From assembly GCA_041393415.1 (NCBI GenBank), contig JAWKKE010000006.1, forward strand, positions 62,001 through 126,000: a stretch of DNA of 64,000 bases. The letters are read 5' to 3'. Below the pieces are notes generated by a model. It ran no database searches and was not told the DNA's origin. It saw nothing but the letters and a program-made list of their open reading frames with translations. Both the position numbers and the translations under genes were made by a program. Origin of the DNA: Thermoleophilia bacterium. Its GTDB lineage: Bacteria > Actinomycetota > Thermoleophilia > UBA2241. Numbering within the stretch: the first letter of the stretch is position 1; each line of letters opens with the position of its first letter. Positions 16,799 to 25,039 of the stretch are shown here, piece after piece.

Positions 16799-18476
16799 CG
16801 TCGAGCTCCTCCGGCCGATTGCCGGCCACCACTGCCAACGGCAAGAGTATCACGCTCGCTGCTGCGGCCACGTTGAGCGCCAGCGGAGTGAGCGAAAGCG
16901 CGTCACCCCAAGCGGCGCCGGGCACCAACGAGTAGACGAGATAGACGCCCGCGAAGCTCAACGCCCACACCCACAAGCGCACTTCGGTGCGCACGCAGGC
17001 GAACGCAAAGCCCAACAGAACCGCCAAGCACGCCCAGACCGCGGCTTGCAGAACACAGGCCGGGGTGAGAACGACGCCGGCCAGTGCGGTGACCACCGCC
17101 AGCGGATTGTCGGCCCCCGCAAGAGCAGACCCGACAGCGGGATACGACTGATACATCGTAAATGGGCCGGTTTGACCGGCCAGCGCGAGATACAGAAAGA
17201 CCCCGGCGCCAGCCCATGCAGCGGTGAGTGGGCCGCGAATGCGACCCAGAATAGGCGCCCCCGCCGGCGCCAGCAGCACGAGGTAGGCCGGTGCCAAAGC
17301 CAGGGCCAGCGCCGGCCACAGCACGACCACGGGCCGCGAACGCGCGAGGAAGAAGGCGACGAGGGCGCCAACGAGATACACGACCCCCACGCTGAGCGAG
17401 ACATTGAAGACCGGGAAGGCGAGAATGCCCAGCAGCCACGCGAGTCCGGCCCTCGGCATGACGGCCCACAGGCCGGCGGAGAGAGCGATCAGCGGCAGAT
17501 CCCAACTTGTCGGATACGCCGGTAGCGCGCGCAACACGACCGCGCAGACGACAACGGCGAGCACGGCGCCGCCGACGCGCTCCAGGGCGGCGCCGCCACG
17601 CAAGAGAGGACTGGCGAAGCTCTGGAGACGGCGCCAGCGACGGCCGTGAAGAACGCCGTCGTCGAGTACGGTGCGCAACGACTCGGCCAGCGCCGCCGCG
17701 CTCGGGCGACTCGCGGGCCGAACGGCGCACGCGGCATCGATGAGCTCGACAACGTTGCGCGGCAAGTCCGGCCGCAACGTCGCCAGCGAAGGCAGTCTCC
17801 CGGCGGCGACGTTGGCCATCGTCTGCGCCGGCGTGTCGCCGCGCAGGGGATGCCGGCCCGCCAGTAACTCGTAGAGCACGACGCCGGCCGAGTAGACATC
17901 GGTCGACGGTCCCACTCGCCGACCGTTGGCCTGCTCGGGCGACATGTACGCCACCGTCCCGATGACGTCGCCGTCCTGCGTCAGCGTCTCCGCGTCGAGA
18001 AGCAGCGCGATACCGAAATCCATGACCTTCGTACGACCGTCACGATCCAGCATCACATTCTGCGGCTTGATGTCGCGGTGCACGACTCCCTGACTGTGCG
18101 CGTAGGCCAGCGCTTCCAGGAGTTCCGCTCCAACCGCCACCACTCCCGAGTCGCTCAACGGACGGCTCAGATGTGCCAGCGCCTCGCCCTCGACAAGTTC
18201 GCAGACAAGGTAGCTGTGTTCGCCGTCGCCGAACCAGTCGTAGAGCGCCACGATGTTGGGGTGCTCGAGCGTCGCCGCCGCCTGCACCTCACGCAGGACG
18301 CGACCCTTCATGGCGTGCGTCTCTTGCACGACCTTGAGGGCAACGCGCTGCGCGGATTCGCGGTCCTCAGCTTCGAAGACCTCGGAGAACCCGCCGCTAC
18401 CGATCTGGCGGATCAACTCGTAGCGGTCGCGCCAATCCAATCTGAGTGGTGTCGTATTCTGAGCTGCGACAGGCAT
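16764..18476 (-). CDS. Ser/Thr protein kinase with a polytopic membrane C-terminal domain
   Basis: 570-residue protein heading the phosphorylation operon. The kinase domain (about 18-275) is complete: glycine loop GSGGFSEV, VALK lysine K48, HRDIKPQN at 133-140, DFG at 153-155. The second half (about 300-555) is not PASTA but eight or more hydrophobic helices, for example AVLAVVVCAVVLRALPAYP and PLIALSAGLWAVMPRAGLAWLL. In mycobacteria the equivalent operon has a single-pass PknA before pknB; here a multi-pass kinase is first instead. What the membrane half senses is unknown. The ATG at 18476 lacks a clear ribosome binding site, so translation may be leaderless or the start may differ. Confidence 0.9.
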   Translation of the reverse strand: MPVAAQNTTPLRLDWRDRYELIRQIGSGGFSEVFEAEDRESAQRVALKVVQETHAMKGRVLREVQAAATLEHPNIVALYDWFGDGEHSYLVCELVEGEALAHLSRPLSDSGVVAVGAELLEALAYAHSQGVVHRDIKPQNVMLDRDGRTKVMDFGIALLLDAETLTQDGDVIGTVAYMSPEQANGRRVGPSTDVYSAGVVLYELLAGRHPLRGDTPAQTMANVAAGRLPSLATLRPDLPRNVVELIDAACAVRPASRPSAAALAESLRTVLDDGVLHGRRWRRLQSFASPLLRGGAALERVGGAVLAVVVCAVVLRALPAYPTSWDLPLIALSAGLWAVMPRAGLAWLLGILAFPVFNVSLSVGVVYLVGALVAFFLARSRPVVVLWPALALALAPAYLVLLAPAGAPILGRIRGPLTAAWAGAGVFLYLALAGQTGPFTMYQSYPAVGSALAGADNPLAVVTALAGVVLTPACVLQAAVWACLAVLLGFAFACVRTEVRLWVWALSFAGVYLVYSLVPGAAWGDALSLTPLALNVAAAASVILLPLAVVAGNRPEELDDGYLQGYREEA

Positions 18477-18521
18477 CGCGGGAGTCTCGGCTGCATTCCT
18501 TCGTAAGGATATTCGGTATGG

Positions 18522-18527
18522 TACAAT
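18522..18527 (+). promoter_or_regulatory. Possible -10 element of the tRNA-Leu promoter
   Basis: TACAAT lies 22 bases before the 5' end of tRNA-Leu, a suitable distance for a start point near 18534 with a short leader. The -35 region is weak (TTCGTA near 18500). It sits between the divergent kinase gene and the tRNA. The call rests on the -10 match and position only. Confidence 0.35.
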
Positions 18528-18548
18528 CCGATCCCTGTGTGAGCCGCT

Positions 18549-18635
18549 GGGCGAGTGGCGGAATTGGCAGACGCGCTAGGTTCAGGGTCTAGTGCACGTA
18601 CGTGCATGCGGGTTCAAGTCCCGCCTCGCCCACCA
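18549..18635 (+). tRNA. tRNA-Leu (anticodon CAG)
   Basis: 87-base class II tRNA with encoded CCA. The acceptor stem GGGCGAG (18549-18555) pairs with CTCGCCC (18625-18631), followed by A and CCA. The D-arm sequence GGCGGAATTGGCAGACGCG is typical of tRNA-Leu. The anticodon stem CTAGG/TCTAG holds the loop TTCAGGG with anticodon CAG. A long variable arm and the T-loop GGTTCAAGTCC are present. It reads CUG leucine codons, which are common here. The membrane protein gene that follows starts 27 bases later on the same strand. Confidence 0.97.
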
Positions 18636-18661
18636 GCCTACTAGAAACAGGAGCGTGCAGA

Positions 18662-19762
18662 GTGGATCGTTCTGAGGGCGGCGCCGATGGCGCCCAAGCA
18701 AACGTTCCCGGCGCAACTGACGGCTCGACCCCCGCTCGTCAGCGGCAGCGACCCAGCCGTCGCCGAACCCGCATCCAGCGCATCGCCATTCTGGCCGCCG
18801 TCTTCGTCGTCATCGTCTTCGTTCTAGCGCTCGTGCTGCGCAGTTGCCAGCACAACCGCAAAGTCGACGCCTACCGCACCTATCTCGGCTCCGTTTCGAC
18901 GGCCATCGACGACTCCGCCGCACTCTCCAAGCAACTCAACCAAGTGGTGAGCAACCCCACCAAGTACTCACGCGAGGAACTCATCGCCAAGCTCGACGAG
19001 TTGAGCGCCAAGCAGCAAGAGATCTCTTCGCGCGCCGAAGGCTTCGAGCCGCCCGACACGTTGAGCGCCGAGCAGCAAGTGTTCGCCGAGGGCATGGCCG
19101 TGCGCGCCGAGGGCTTCAAGCTCTTCCAGGCAACCGTCCTATCGAGTCTCGAGAACGAGACCGTGAACCCCAACAAGGTAACTGCCCTCGCGGGGTACTT
19201 CTCCGGGCCGGATGCCTACTATATGAGCCGCTTCTACACACAGACCAGGACCATCATGAGCGAGCAGGGCGTCACCGACGTCGCCGTGCCTACCGCCAGT
19301 CAGTACTTGACCGCCAAGACGTTCGAAAGCGACAGCATCGAGGCCATGCTCAACAGCGTCGGTACTTCAACCAAGCTCGTGGGTCGCCACGGCGTGGCCC
19401 TCGTCGGAGTTGCCGCCCAGCCCGAGAACGTCGAACTCAGCACCTCGAAGACTACCGACGTCAAGGCGTCGGCCGAACTCGCCTTCGAAGCCCGCGTGCA
19501 GAATCAGGGCGACGCAGACGAGGCCAACGTCGTCGTCAAGGGCGAGATCACCCTCCCAGACGGCAGCGTTCTCGAGAAGTCGGTCACGATCGAGTCCATC
19601 GCTGCCGGCAAGACCGCGACCGCCTCTCTCTCCGGCTTCCAGATCCCCGGGGAGGCACTGGGAAGAGTCTCGACGCTCAAGATCACCGCAGGACCAGTGC
19701 CCGGCGAGTCGGTGAAGACGAACAACTCCGGAAGCTTCAAGATCCAGCTTCAACTCGAGTAG
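18662..19762 (+). CDS. Membrane-anchored protein of unknown function with a C-terminal beta-sandwich-like domain
   Basis: 366-residue protein I do not recognise as a named family. An Arg-rich cytosolic segment (about 22-40) precedes one transmembrane helix (about 41-60). A long helical region rich in Ser, Lys and Gln follows (ISSRAEGFEPPDTLSAEQQ), then a C-terminal part (about 255-365) with CARDB-like beta character, VQNQGDADEANVVVKGEI and SGFQIPGEALG. The C-terminal part is probably outside the cell. The GTG at 18662 has AGGAG 8 bases upstream; an upstream ATG in frame lies inside tRNA-Leu and is rejected. The next gene starts 6 bases after its stop. Confidence 0.78.
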   Translation: MDRSEGGADGAQANVPGATDGSTPARQRQRPSRRRTRIQRIAILAAVFVVIVFVLALVLRSCQHNRKVDAYRTYLGSVSTAIDDSAALSKQLNQVVSNPTKYSREELIAKLDELSAKQQEISSRAEGFEPPDTLSAEQQVFAEGMAVRAEGFKLFQATVLSSLENETVNPNKVTALAGYFSGPDAYYMSRFYTQTRTIMSEQGVTDVAVPTASQYLTAKTFESDSIEAMLNSVGTSTKLVGRHGVALVGVAAQPENVELSTSKTTDVKASAELAFEARVQNQGDADEANVVVKGEITLPDGSVLEKSVTIESIAAGKTATASLSGFQIPGEALGRVSTLKITAGPVPGESVKTNNSGSFKIQLQLE

Positions 19763-19768
19763 TCACGC

Positions 19769-20293
19769 TTGGATGCCCTGCGTGACATCGCCCCGTACGT
19801 GGCGCTGGCCACAGCGGTAGTCTCACTGGTTCTCCTCGTCCTCCTCGTCGTGGTCTGGATCTCACTGCGTCGCCTCCGTCGTTCCCAGGTAGTCATCCTC
19901 GGGCACCACGGCGAACGCGACCTCGTCGAGCACGTCGTCGCACTCGACGAGCAGGTGCGCAACATGCGTGAGGCGGTCGAGACCATGACCCACGATCTCG
20001 ACCGCTACAGCCGGCGCCTCGATCGCACGATCACACGCAAGGCGCTCGTACGCTTCGACGCTTTTCGCGAAGTCGGCGGCGAACAGAGCGCGTCGCTGGC
20101 GCTCCTCGACAGCCACCGCAGCGGCATCGTCCTCAGCACCATCGCTGCACGCGATTTCGCGCGCGTGTACGTGAAGCACCTCGAACACGGCATCCCCGAC
20201 CGCGAGCTCTCGCCGGAAGAAAACGAGGCAGTGTCGCTCGCGGTCCCGCTCGCGGACGCCCCACCTATTGAGGACGCGCACTCGGCCACCTGA
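19769..20293 (+). CDS. DUF4446 family protein
   Basis: 174-residue protein with one N-terminal transmembrane helix (about 9-32), a short coiled region (VALDEQVRNMREAVETMTHD) and the conserved DUF4446 core FDAFREVGGEQSASLALLD, then GIVLSTIAARDFARVYVKHL. Function is unknown. Relatives are common in Actinobacteria and Firmicutes near DNA-maintenance and aminoacyl-tRNA genes. The likely start is a TTG at 19769, since no ATG or GTG is in frame before the helix. It follows the membrane-anchored protein gene by 6 bases and precedes pheA by 46 bases. Confidence 0.8.
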   Translation: MDALRDIAPYVALATAVVSLVLLVLLVVVWISLRRLRRSQVVILGHHGERDLVEHVVALDEQVRNMREAVETMTHDLDRYSRRLDRTITRKALVRFDAFREVGGEQSASLALLDSHRSGIVLSTIAARDFARVYVKHLEHGIPDRELSPEENEAVSLAVPLADAPPIEDAHSAT

Positions 20294-20339
20294 TACGCTA
20301 CAGGCTCACCCGCACCAGCAATCGAGCCCTGGAGTCGAC

Positions 20340-21182
20340 GTGGCAGCAGGTAACAACAGGATCGCCTTCCTGGGTCCGGAAGGAACGTTCACCGAAGAGG
20401 CGCTACTCGCCAGCCGACCGGATCCGAGTCTGAATCCCTTCCCCCATCCCACCATCCGCGAGGTGATGGAAGCGGTCCGCTCTGGCGACGCAGCGCTCGG
20501 CATCGTGCCCATCGAGAACTCCCTCGAGGGTTCGGTGGCGATCACACTCGATCTCCTGGCCTTCGACTTCGACGAGCTCTTCATCTGCGGCGAGACGGTC
20601 CATCCGATCCGTCACCAACTCATCACGCGCTCGCCCGTGGCGCTCGATCAGATCACCAAAGTCATCAGCCACCCGCATGCCTACGGGCAGTGCCGGCAGT
20701 TCCTCTCCACCCACCTGCCAGGCGTCGAGCACGAGGCCGCCAATTCCACCGCGGATGCCGTGCGCATCGTCAGCCGCGTCGACAGACCGTGGGCGGCGAT
20801 CGGCAACAAACTTGCCGCCGACATGTACGAGTGCCTCGTGCTGCGGGACAACATCGAGGATTCGCTCGAGAACGAGACGCGCTTCGTCTACCTGAGCACG
20901 ACGCCCGCCCCGCAGGACTTGGATGCCCTGTACAAGACGAGCCTTGTCTGCACCATCGGCGCCGACCAACCCGGCAGCCTGCTGCTCATCCTCTCAGAGT
21001 TCGCGCACCGCTACATCAACCTCACCAAGGTGGAGTCGCGCCCGTCGCGCGAGGGCTTGGGCAAGTACATCTTCTTCATCGACATCGAAGGGCGCATGAC
21101 CGATCCCGCGGTGGAACAGGCGCTCAAATGCCTGGCATGCAAGCTGCCGTGGGTTAAGGTCTTCGGCTCGTTTCCGACGTGA
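20340..21182 (+). CDS. pheA: Prephenate dehydratase
   Basis: 280-residue monofunctional prephenate dehydratase, which makes phenylpyruvate for phenylalanine synthesis. The periplasmic-binding-like catalytic domain starts with IAFLGPEGTFTEEALL and includes GIVPIENSLEGSV and the NETRF catalytic motif. The C-terminal ACT domain has the phenylalanine-binding ESRPSREGLGKY motif, so feedback inhibition by Phe is expected. The GTG at 20340 has GGAG 6 bases upstream. The arginase-like gene follows by 52 bases on the same strand. Confidence 0.94.
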   Translation: MAAGNNRIAFLGPEGTFTEEALLASRPDPSLNPFPHPTIREVMEAVRSGDAALGIVPIENSLEGSVAITLDLLAFDFDELFICGETVHPIRHQLITRSPVALDQITKVISHPHAYGQCRQFLSTHLPGVEHEAANSTADAVRIVSRVDRPWAAIGNKLAADMYECLVLRDNIEDSLENETRFVYLSTTPAPQDLDALYKTSLVCTIGADQPGSLLLILSEFAHRYINLTKVESRPSREGLGKYIFFIDIEGRMTDPAVEQALKCLACKLPWVKVFGSFPT

Positions 21183-21234
21183 CGACTCCTCAAGCACCGG
21201 GGCATACGCCTCGTCTCGCAACGGAGGCGGGACC

Positions 21235-22137
21235 GTGGACGTAACCCTCGTCGTCGTTCCCTACGACCTCGGCCGCGCCGAAGTGGGTAGCGGCCGCGGT
21301 CCACGCGCCTACCTCGAGTGTGGCGCCGTCGACGCGCTCCGACTCTGCAGTCACGACGTTCAGATCGCGCACGCGGAGCGCCGCCACGAGTTCCGCACCG
21401 AACTCGATGCAGTCCTCGACGTCAACACCTCCGTCGCCGCCCACGTCGCCGCGGCAGTGCATGCCGGACGCCTGCCGATCGTCCTGGCCGGCAACTGCAA
21501 CGCCGCGCTTGGCGTTCGGGCCGGCCTGCTCACCGGCAAGCCATACCCGTTGGGCGGGCTTCCAGCGCTCGCCTGGTTCGACGCTCATGGCGACTTCAAC
21601 ACCCCGGAGATCTCGCGCAGCGGCTACCTCGACGGAATGCCGCTCGCCATGCTCACCAACCGCGCCCACCCTCAGGCGTGGACATCCCTAGGCGGGTGGC
21701 CGCTGCCCGAGCGACTCGCTCTGCACGTGGGCGCGCGCGATGTCGACCCCGCCGAAGAGGTATCTCTGCAGACCTCGACCGTCCTCACAGTCGACGCGGC
21801 CCAGATCGCCCGCGCCGGCATCGGCCCCGCACTCGTGCCGGCCCTCGATGAACTGGCTCTGCGTGCAAACGACCAGACCGCGGATCTTCCGCCGCTTCAT
21901 CTGCACGTCGACATCGATGTGCTCGACCCGGCCGTAGCTCCCAGCGTCATGTTCCCGGCGCCAGGCGGACTGACCCTTGCAGATCTCCTCAGCGCGATCG
22001 ACATGATTGGCGCTCGCTTCCGACTAGAAGCACTCTCACTGGCCTCCTTCTTGCCGGGAGGCGCGGGCGACGGCACCACCTGCGCGGCGGGCACGGCAAT
22101 CATGGCCACCGTGGCGAGCATCGCCGCAGCCTCGTAG
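21235..22137 (+). CDS. Arginase/agmatinase superfamily protein with an altered first metal motif
   Basis: 300-residue ureohydrolase-fold protein. The second metal motif WFDAHGDFNTPE (D116, H118, D120) and the third, HVDIDVLDP, are intact. The first motif, normally GGDHS with a metal-binding His, reads AGNCNAALG (N87, C88, N89), so one manganese ligand is changed. The usual ending with a conserved glutamate loop is also atypical (ASFLPGGAGDG). The GTG at 21235 has GGAGG 7 bases upstream. Family members with GNC instead of GDH exist, so this is probably a functional branch; the substrate is unknown. Confidence 0.8.
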   Translation: MDVTLVVVPYDLGRAEVGSGRGPRAYLECGAVDALRLCSHDVQIAHAERRHEFRTELDAVLDVNTSVAAHVAAAVHAGRLPIVLAGNCNAALGVRAGLLTGKPYPLGGLPALAWFDAHGDFNTPEISRSGYLDGMPLAMLTNRAHPQAWTSLGGWPLPERLALHVGARDVDPAEEVSLQTSTVLTVDAAQIARAGIGPALVPALDELALRANDQTADLPPLHLHVDIDVLDPAVAPSVMFPAPGGLTLADLLSAIDMIGARFRLEALSLASFLPGGAGDGTTCAAGTAIMATVASIAAAS

Positions 22138-22145
22138 CACTGCCT

Positions 22146-23441
22146 CTAGTGATACACGTAGAGGCGCTCGCCGATCGCCGTGCGTGTGTAGACCCAGTCG
22201 GCGACCCACATCGGCTCACGCACGCATCCATGACTGGCAGGGTATGGCGGGACCGGGGCGTAGCCGTGAATCGCGAAGTTGCCGTAGAACCCCATGGTCC
22301 GGAAGAGAATGCCGCCGTACCCTGAGGTCGTGTAAGGGTGCTTCTGCTGAATGCGGAAGCTGCCCTCCGGCGTGTTTCCGGTGGCACCGGTAGAGACCGC
22401 GATCAGTCCGCGGACAGCCCCGCCGCGCACCACCATGAGAATCTGGCGGCGCTTGTCGACCTCGAGATGATCGTACGGCTGCGCATAGCGAGGCTTGACG
22501 GCCTTGACAGCAGCGAGCTTGCGCCAATCGTCGTTATCGAACACGTATGTGCGCGGTAGCCCGTACGCCTTCTGGAAAGCCACCACGGCGTCGGCACAAG
22601 CGGCCGTGAGCGTGGTGCCGACAGACGGCACGCGTATCTTCAGTTGTTTCAGCGCGCTCATGACGCCGCGCACGTGTTCGCCGCGCGATCCAACCGCGAG
22701 TCGTCGCGTCTTGGCACGCAGGGTCTTGCCGATGGAACGGCCACGGAGACCATCGGCCGAACTCACGACCGTGCGCACCTCGAACGTGCCGATCCCGCGC
22801 ATGGGCAGATCGAACGTGGCCGCCCCATTGCGCACTCGCTTCTTGGCGCGGTAGACGACCTTCTTCTCATGCGTCAGCGTGACCGTCAGCGTGCCGCTGA
22901 AGGACGCCGGACGGACCGTAACGCGGAACGGCAGCTTGAGAAACGGAATCGCTGTGCCGTACGAGAACGATACGCGCGGCTTGACGGCGAGCTCCCGCGG
23001 CGCACTCGCCGTGCCGTTCGACTGCAGACGCGCAACGACTTCGCCGCCGCGCTCGGCGGTGAAGACCGCCTCGAAGCGGCCCTCACCGTCGACGCTGGCG
23101 CTGGCGACGTCGACGCCGCCCAGCGCCACGATCACGGTCTCGCCCGGCAGCGCCGGTGTTACCTTGCCGGAGACCGTGACGTCCTCCCCGTAGCGCGCCA
23201 CAGCCGGCGACAGCGTGCAACTGACACCGACCGTCGGCGTAGGTTCCGCGGAGGGCGACGCCAACGGCTCCGGCTGAACCGATGCGCCTGCTGGAGAAGG
23301 CAGCGGCGAAGCGGCGAGCACATCGGCCGGAACCACCAGCGCGGCCAATGCCGGCAGGGTCGCAGCCAGCAGAATCAAGGCGCACGTGAGCAGCGCGAAA
23401 CGCGTGCCGCGCGCTGCGCGTTGAGTGCTCGTAGTCCTCAT
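22146..23441 (-). CDS. L,D-transpeptidase (YkuD) with peptidoglycan-binding domain
   Basis: 431-residue exported protein. An N-terminal signal/anchor (about 14-36) is followed by a Pro/Ser/Ala linker, immunoglobulin-like beta repeats (VSGKVTPALPGETVIVALGG), a PG_binding_1-like domain (VGSRGEHVRGVMSALKQLKI) and the C-terminal YkuD domain. The catalytic motif is HGYAPVPPYPASHGCVR. These enzymes form 3-3 cross-links in peptidoglycan. The ATG at 23441 has GGGGGAGGGG upstream; the frame extends further upstream but with no ribosome binding site. It converges with the arginase-like gene, the two stops being 8 bases apart. Confidence 0.9.
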   Translation of the reverse strand: MRTTSTQRAARGTRFALLTCALILLAATLPALAALVVPADVLAASPLPSPAGASVQPEPLASPSAEPTPTVGVSCTLSPAVARYGEDVTVSGKVTPALPGETVIVALGGVDVASASVDGEGRFEAVFTAERGGEVVARLQSNGTASAPRELAVKPRVSFSYGTAIPFLKLPFRVTVRPASFSGTLTVTLTHEKKVVYRAKKRVRNGAATFDLPMRGIGTFEVRTVVSSADGLRGRSIGKTLRAKTRRLAVGSRGEHVRGVMSALKQLKIRVPSVGTTLTAACADAVVAFQKAYGLPRTYVFDNDDWRKLAAVKAVKPRYAQPYDHLEVDKRRQILMVVRGGAVRGLIAVSTGATGNTPEGSFRIQQKHPYTTSGYGGILFRTMGFYGNFAIHGYAPVPPYPASHGCVREPMWVADWVYTRTAIGERLYVYH

Positions 23442-23561
23442 CTCTCGCCCCTCCCCCGCTACTCCGCCTCGTGACTCAGGACGCGAGCCTAGCATGCGGC
23501 CGCGCCACCCGTCGAGGATCACGCGCAGCGTCTGACGCCGCTCGCGGCAGCGTTCGCCAAC

Positions 23562-24752
23562 CTATCCGCATGACCCGCCTGGGAAAGGCGCCCCGCTGTC
23601 GAGTAGGCCGGTACCGACGGCGACGATCAGGCCGGCGGCGAGACCACAGCGTGGCGCAACCGAGCCAAGGTCGATGTACTCGTCGGGTGAGTGATCGTCG
23701 CCGCCCACCGGCCCCAGTCCGTCGATCGTCGGGATGCCGGCTTCCGCCGTCCAGCAGCCGTCGCTCATGCCGCCCGTCGTCTGCCCGGCGAGAGCGAGCC
23801 CCAAAGCGTCACCGATGACGACCGTCGCCTGTGCCAGGCGACGCACGGCAGACGTGGGCTCAATCCCCGGCCAACTGCCGATCACATCAAGATCGCAGTG
23901 CAGACCATCGTATGTGCCGAAGTGGCGCATCTCGTGGAACACCCACTCGAGATCAGCGGCACACATGGCGCGCACGTCGAACACCGCCGCAGCCTCAGCA
24001 GGGACGACGTTGGGGATGGATCCGCCGGTGATGGTGCCCGCAGTCACCGTGAGACCCGGACGCCGGCGCGAGAGGGCGCTGCAGCGCAGAATCTCCCGAC
24101 TGAGCCCGAGGACGGCGCTTCGCCCGCGCTCGGGCTCGGTGCCGGCGTGCGCCGAGCGTCCCTGGACTTTGAGGCGCACCCAAGCCCCTGTCTTGCGACC
24201 CTGGACGAAATCGCCGTTCTCCCGGCCACACTCAAAGACCAAGACGGCCGTGGCGTCGTCGAGACGATCGATGATGGCAAAGGGCACCTTGCGCGTCTCC
24301 TCATCGGGGACACTCACGAACTCGACAGTGGGCAGGGCGATGCCCTCGGCAGCCAGCGCCTCGAGCGTCGCCAGCGCCACGAGCAAGCCGCCCTTCATGT
24401 CGGCGGTTCCCGGCCCGTAAGCCCTGGAGCCTTCAACCGTGAGCGGGCGCGCCCTGCCGGTCCCCGCGGGGAAGACGGTGTCATGGTGACCGAGCAGGAT
24501 GACGCGGCCCGGCAGGCTGCCGGCCAACGTCGCGTGCACAAAGAGCCCAGGCTTGTGCGCCGGCATGTCTACGTCCATGCCACAGTTCCGCGCCCAGCCG
24601 GCAAGTATCTCCGCAACGGCATCGCGGCCCGAAAGCTCGTCCGGCCCGGAATCGATCGCCACCAGACGAGCGAGACGCTCGACGTACGCACCGCTCCGCG
24701 CCGCACAGTAGTCGGCGACGGAGCGCGCGACCTGGTCAGCCTGCGCGGCCAT
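23562..24752 (-). CDS. M20 family metallopeptidase (glutamate carboxypeptidase-like)
   Basis: 396-residue zinc peptidase of the M20A/CPG2 type. The metal and catalytic motifs are GHHDTVFP (His and Asp), GPGTADMKGG (bridging Asp) and PDEETRK (catalytic Glu). The dimerisation domain lies in the middle (KVQGRSAHAGTEPERGRSA). It probably removes C-terminal glutamate or cleaves small peptides or acylated amino acids in the cytosol. The ATG at 24752 has TTGGAG 5 bases upstream. A small ORF overlaps its start. Confidence 0.88.
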   Translation of the reverse strand: MAAQADQVARSVADYCAARSGAYVERLARLVAIDSGPDELSGRDAVAEILAGWARNCGMDVDMPAHKPGLFVHATLAGSLPGRVILLGHHDTVFPAGTGRARPLTVEGSRAYGPGTADMKGGLLVALATLEALAAEGIALPTVEFVSVPDEETRKVPFAIIDRLDDATAVLVFECGRENGDFVQGRKTGAWVRLKVQGRSAHAGTEPERGRSAVLGLSREILRCSALSRRRPGLTVTAGTITGGSIPNVVPAEAAAVFDVRAMCAADLEWVFHEMRHFGTYDGLHCDLDVIGSWPGIEPTSAVRRLAQATVVIGDALGLALAGQTTGGMSDGCWTAEAGIPTIDGLGPVGGDDHSPDEYIDLGSVAPRCGLAAGLIVAVGTGLLDSGAPFPGGSCG

Positions 24753-24912
24753 TGAGGCTCCAATCGTCCACCCCGACGACGCTCGAGACAACGCGTGGCG
24801 AACCGGACTTCTCCGAGGTGAGCACCGCGCAGAGCGCCCGCTCCCCCACCTCGCACAGCGCGTACAGCGCCAGCCCGCGCATGTCCCTCAGCTCCGTCAG
24901 TTCGGCCCTCAT
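24736..24912 (-). CDS. Possible 58-residue ORF overlapping the M20 peptidase start
   Basis: Reads as a plausible soluble peptide with MRAELTELRDMRGLALYALC at the N-terminus. It ends 17 bases inside the peptidase gene, as coupled genes often do. No ribosome binding site is visible before the ATG at 24912 and I recognise no family. It fills most of the gap between the peptidase and serS. It may be an unspotted small gene or chance in high-GC DNA. Confidence 0.3.
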   Translation of the reverse strand: MRAELTELRDMRGLALYALCEVGERALCAVLTSEKSGSPRVVSSVVGVDDWSLNGRAG

Positions 24913-25039
24913 ACTGATGATGCATGCTACCGAACGCGTCAGCAGGGTGTCACGAAGTGGACGCTGCAAGCAGCCGAGCGCGGCCGGCACGGACGTACGA
25001 TACGATTGTCTTTCAAGGCCACGACTCGGAGGATGAACA

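Noticed and set aside
24913..25039. Search for a T-box leader before serS.
   Set aside because: The space is too short and no specifier loop or T-box sequence was found.
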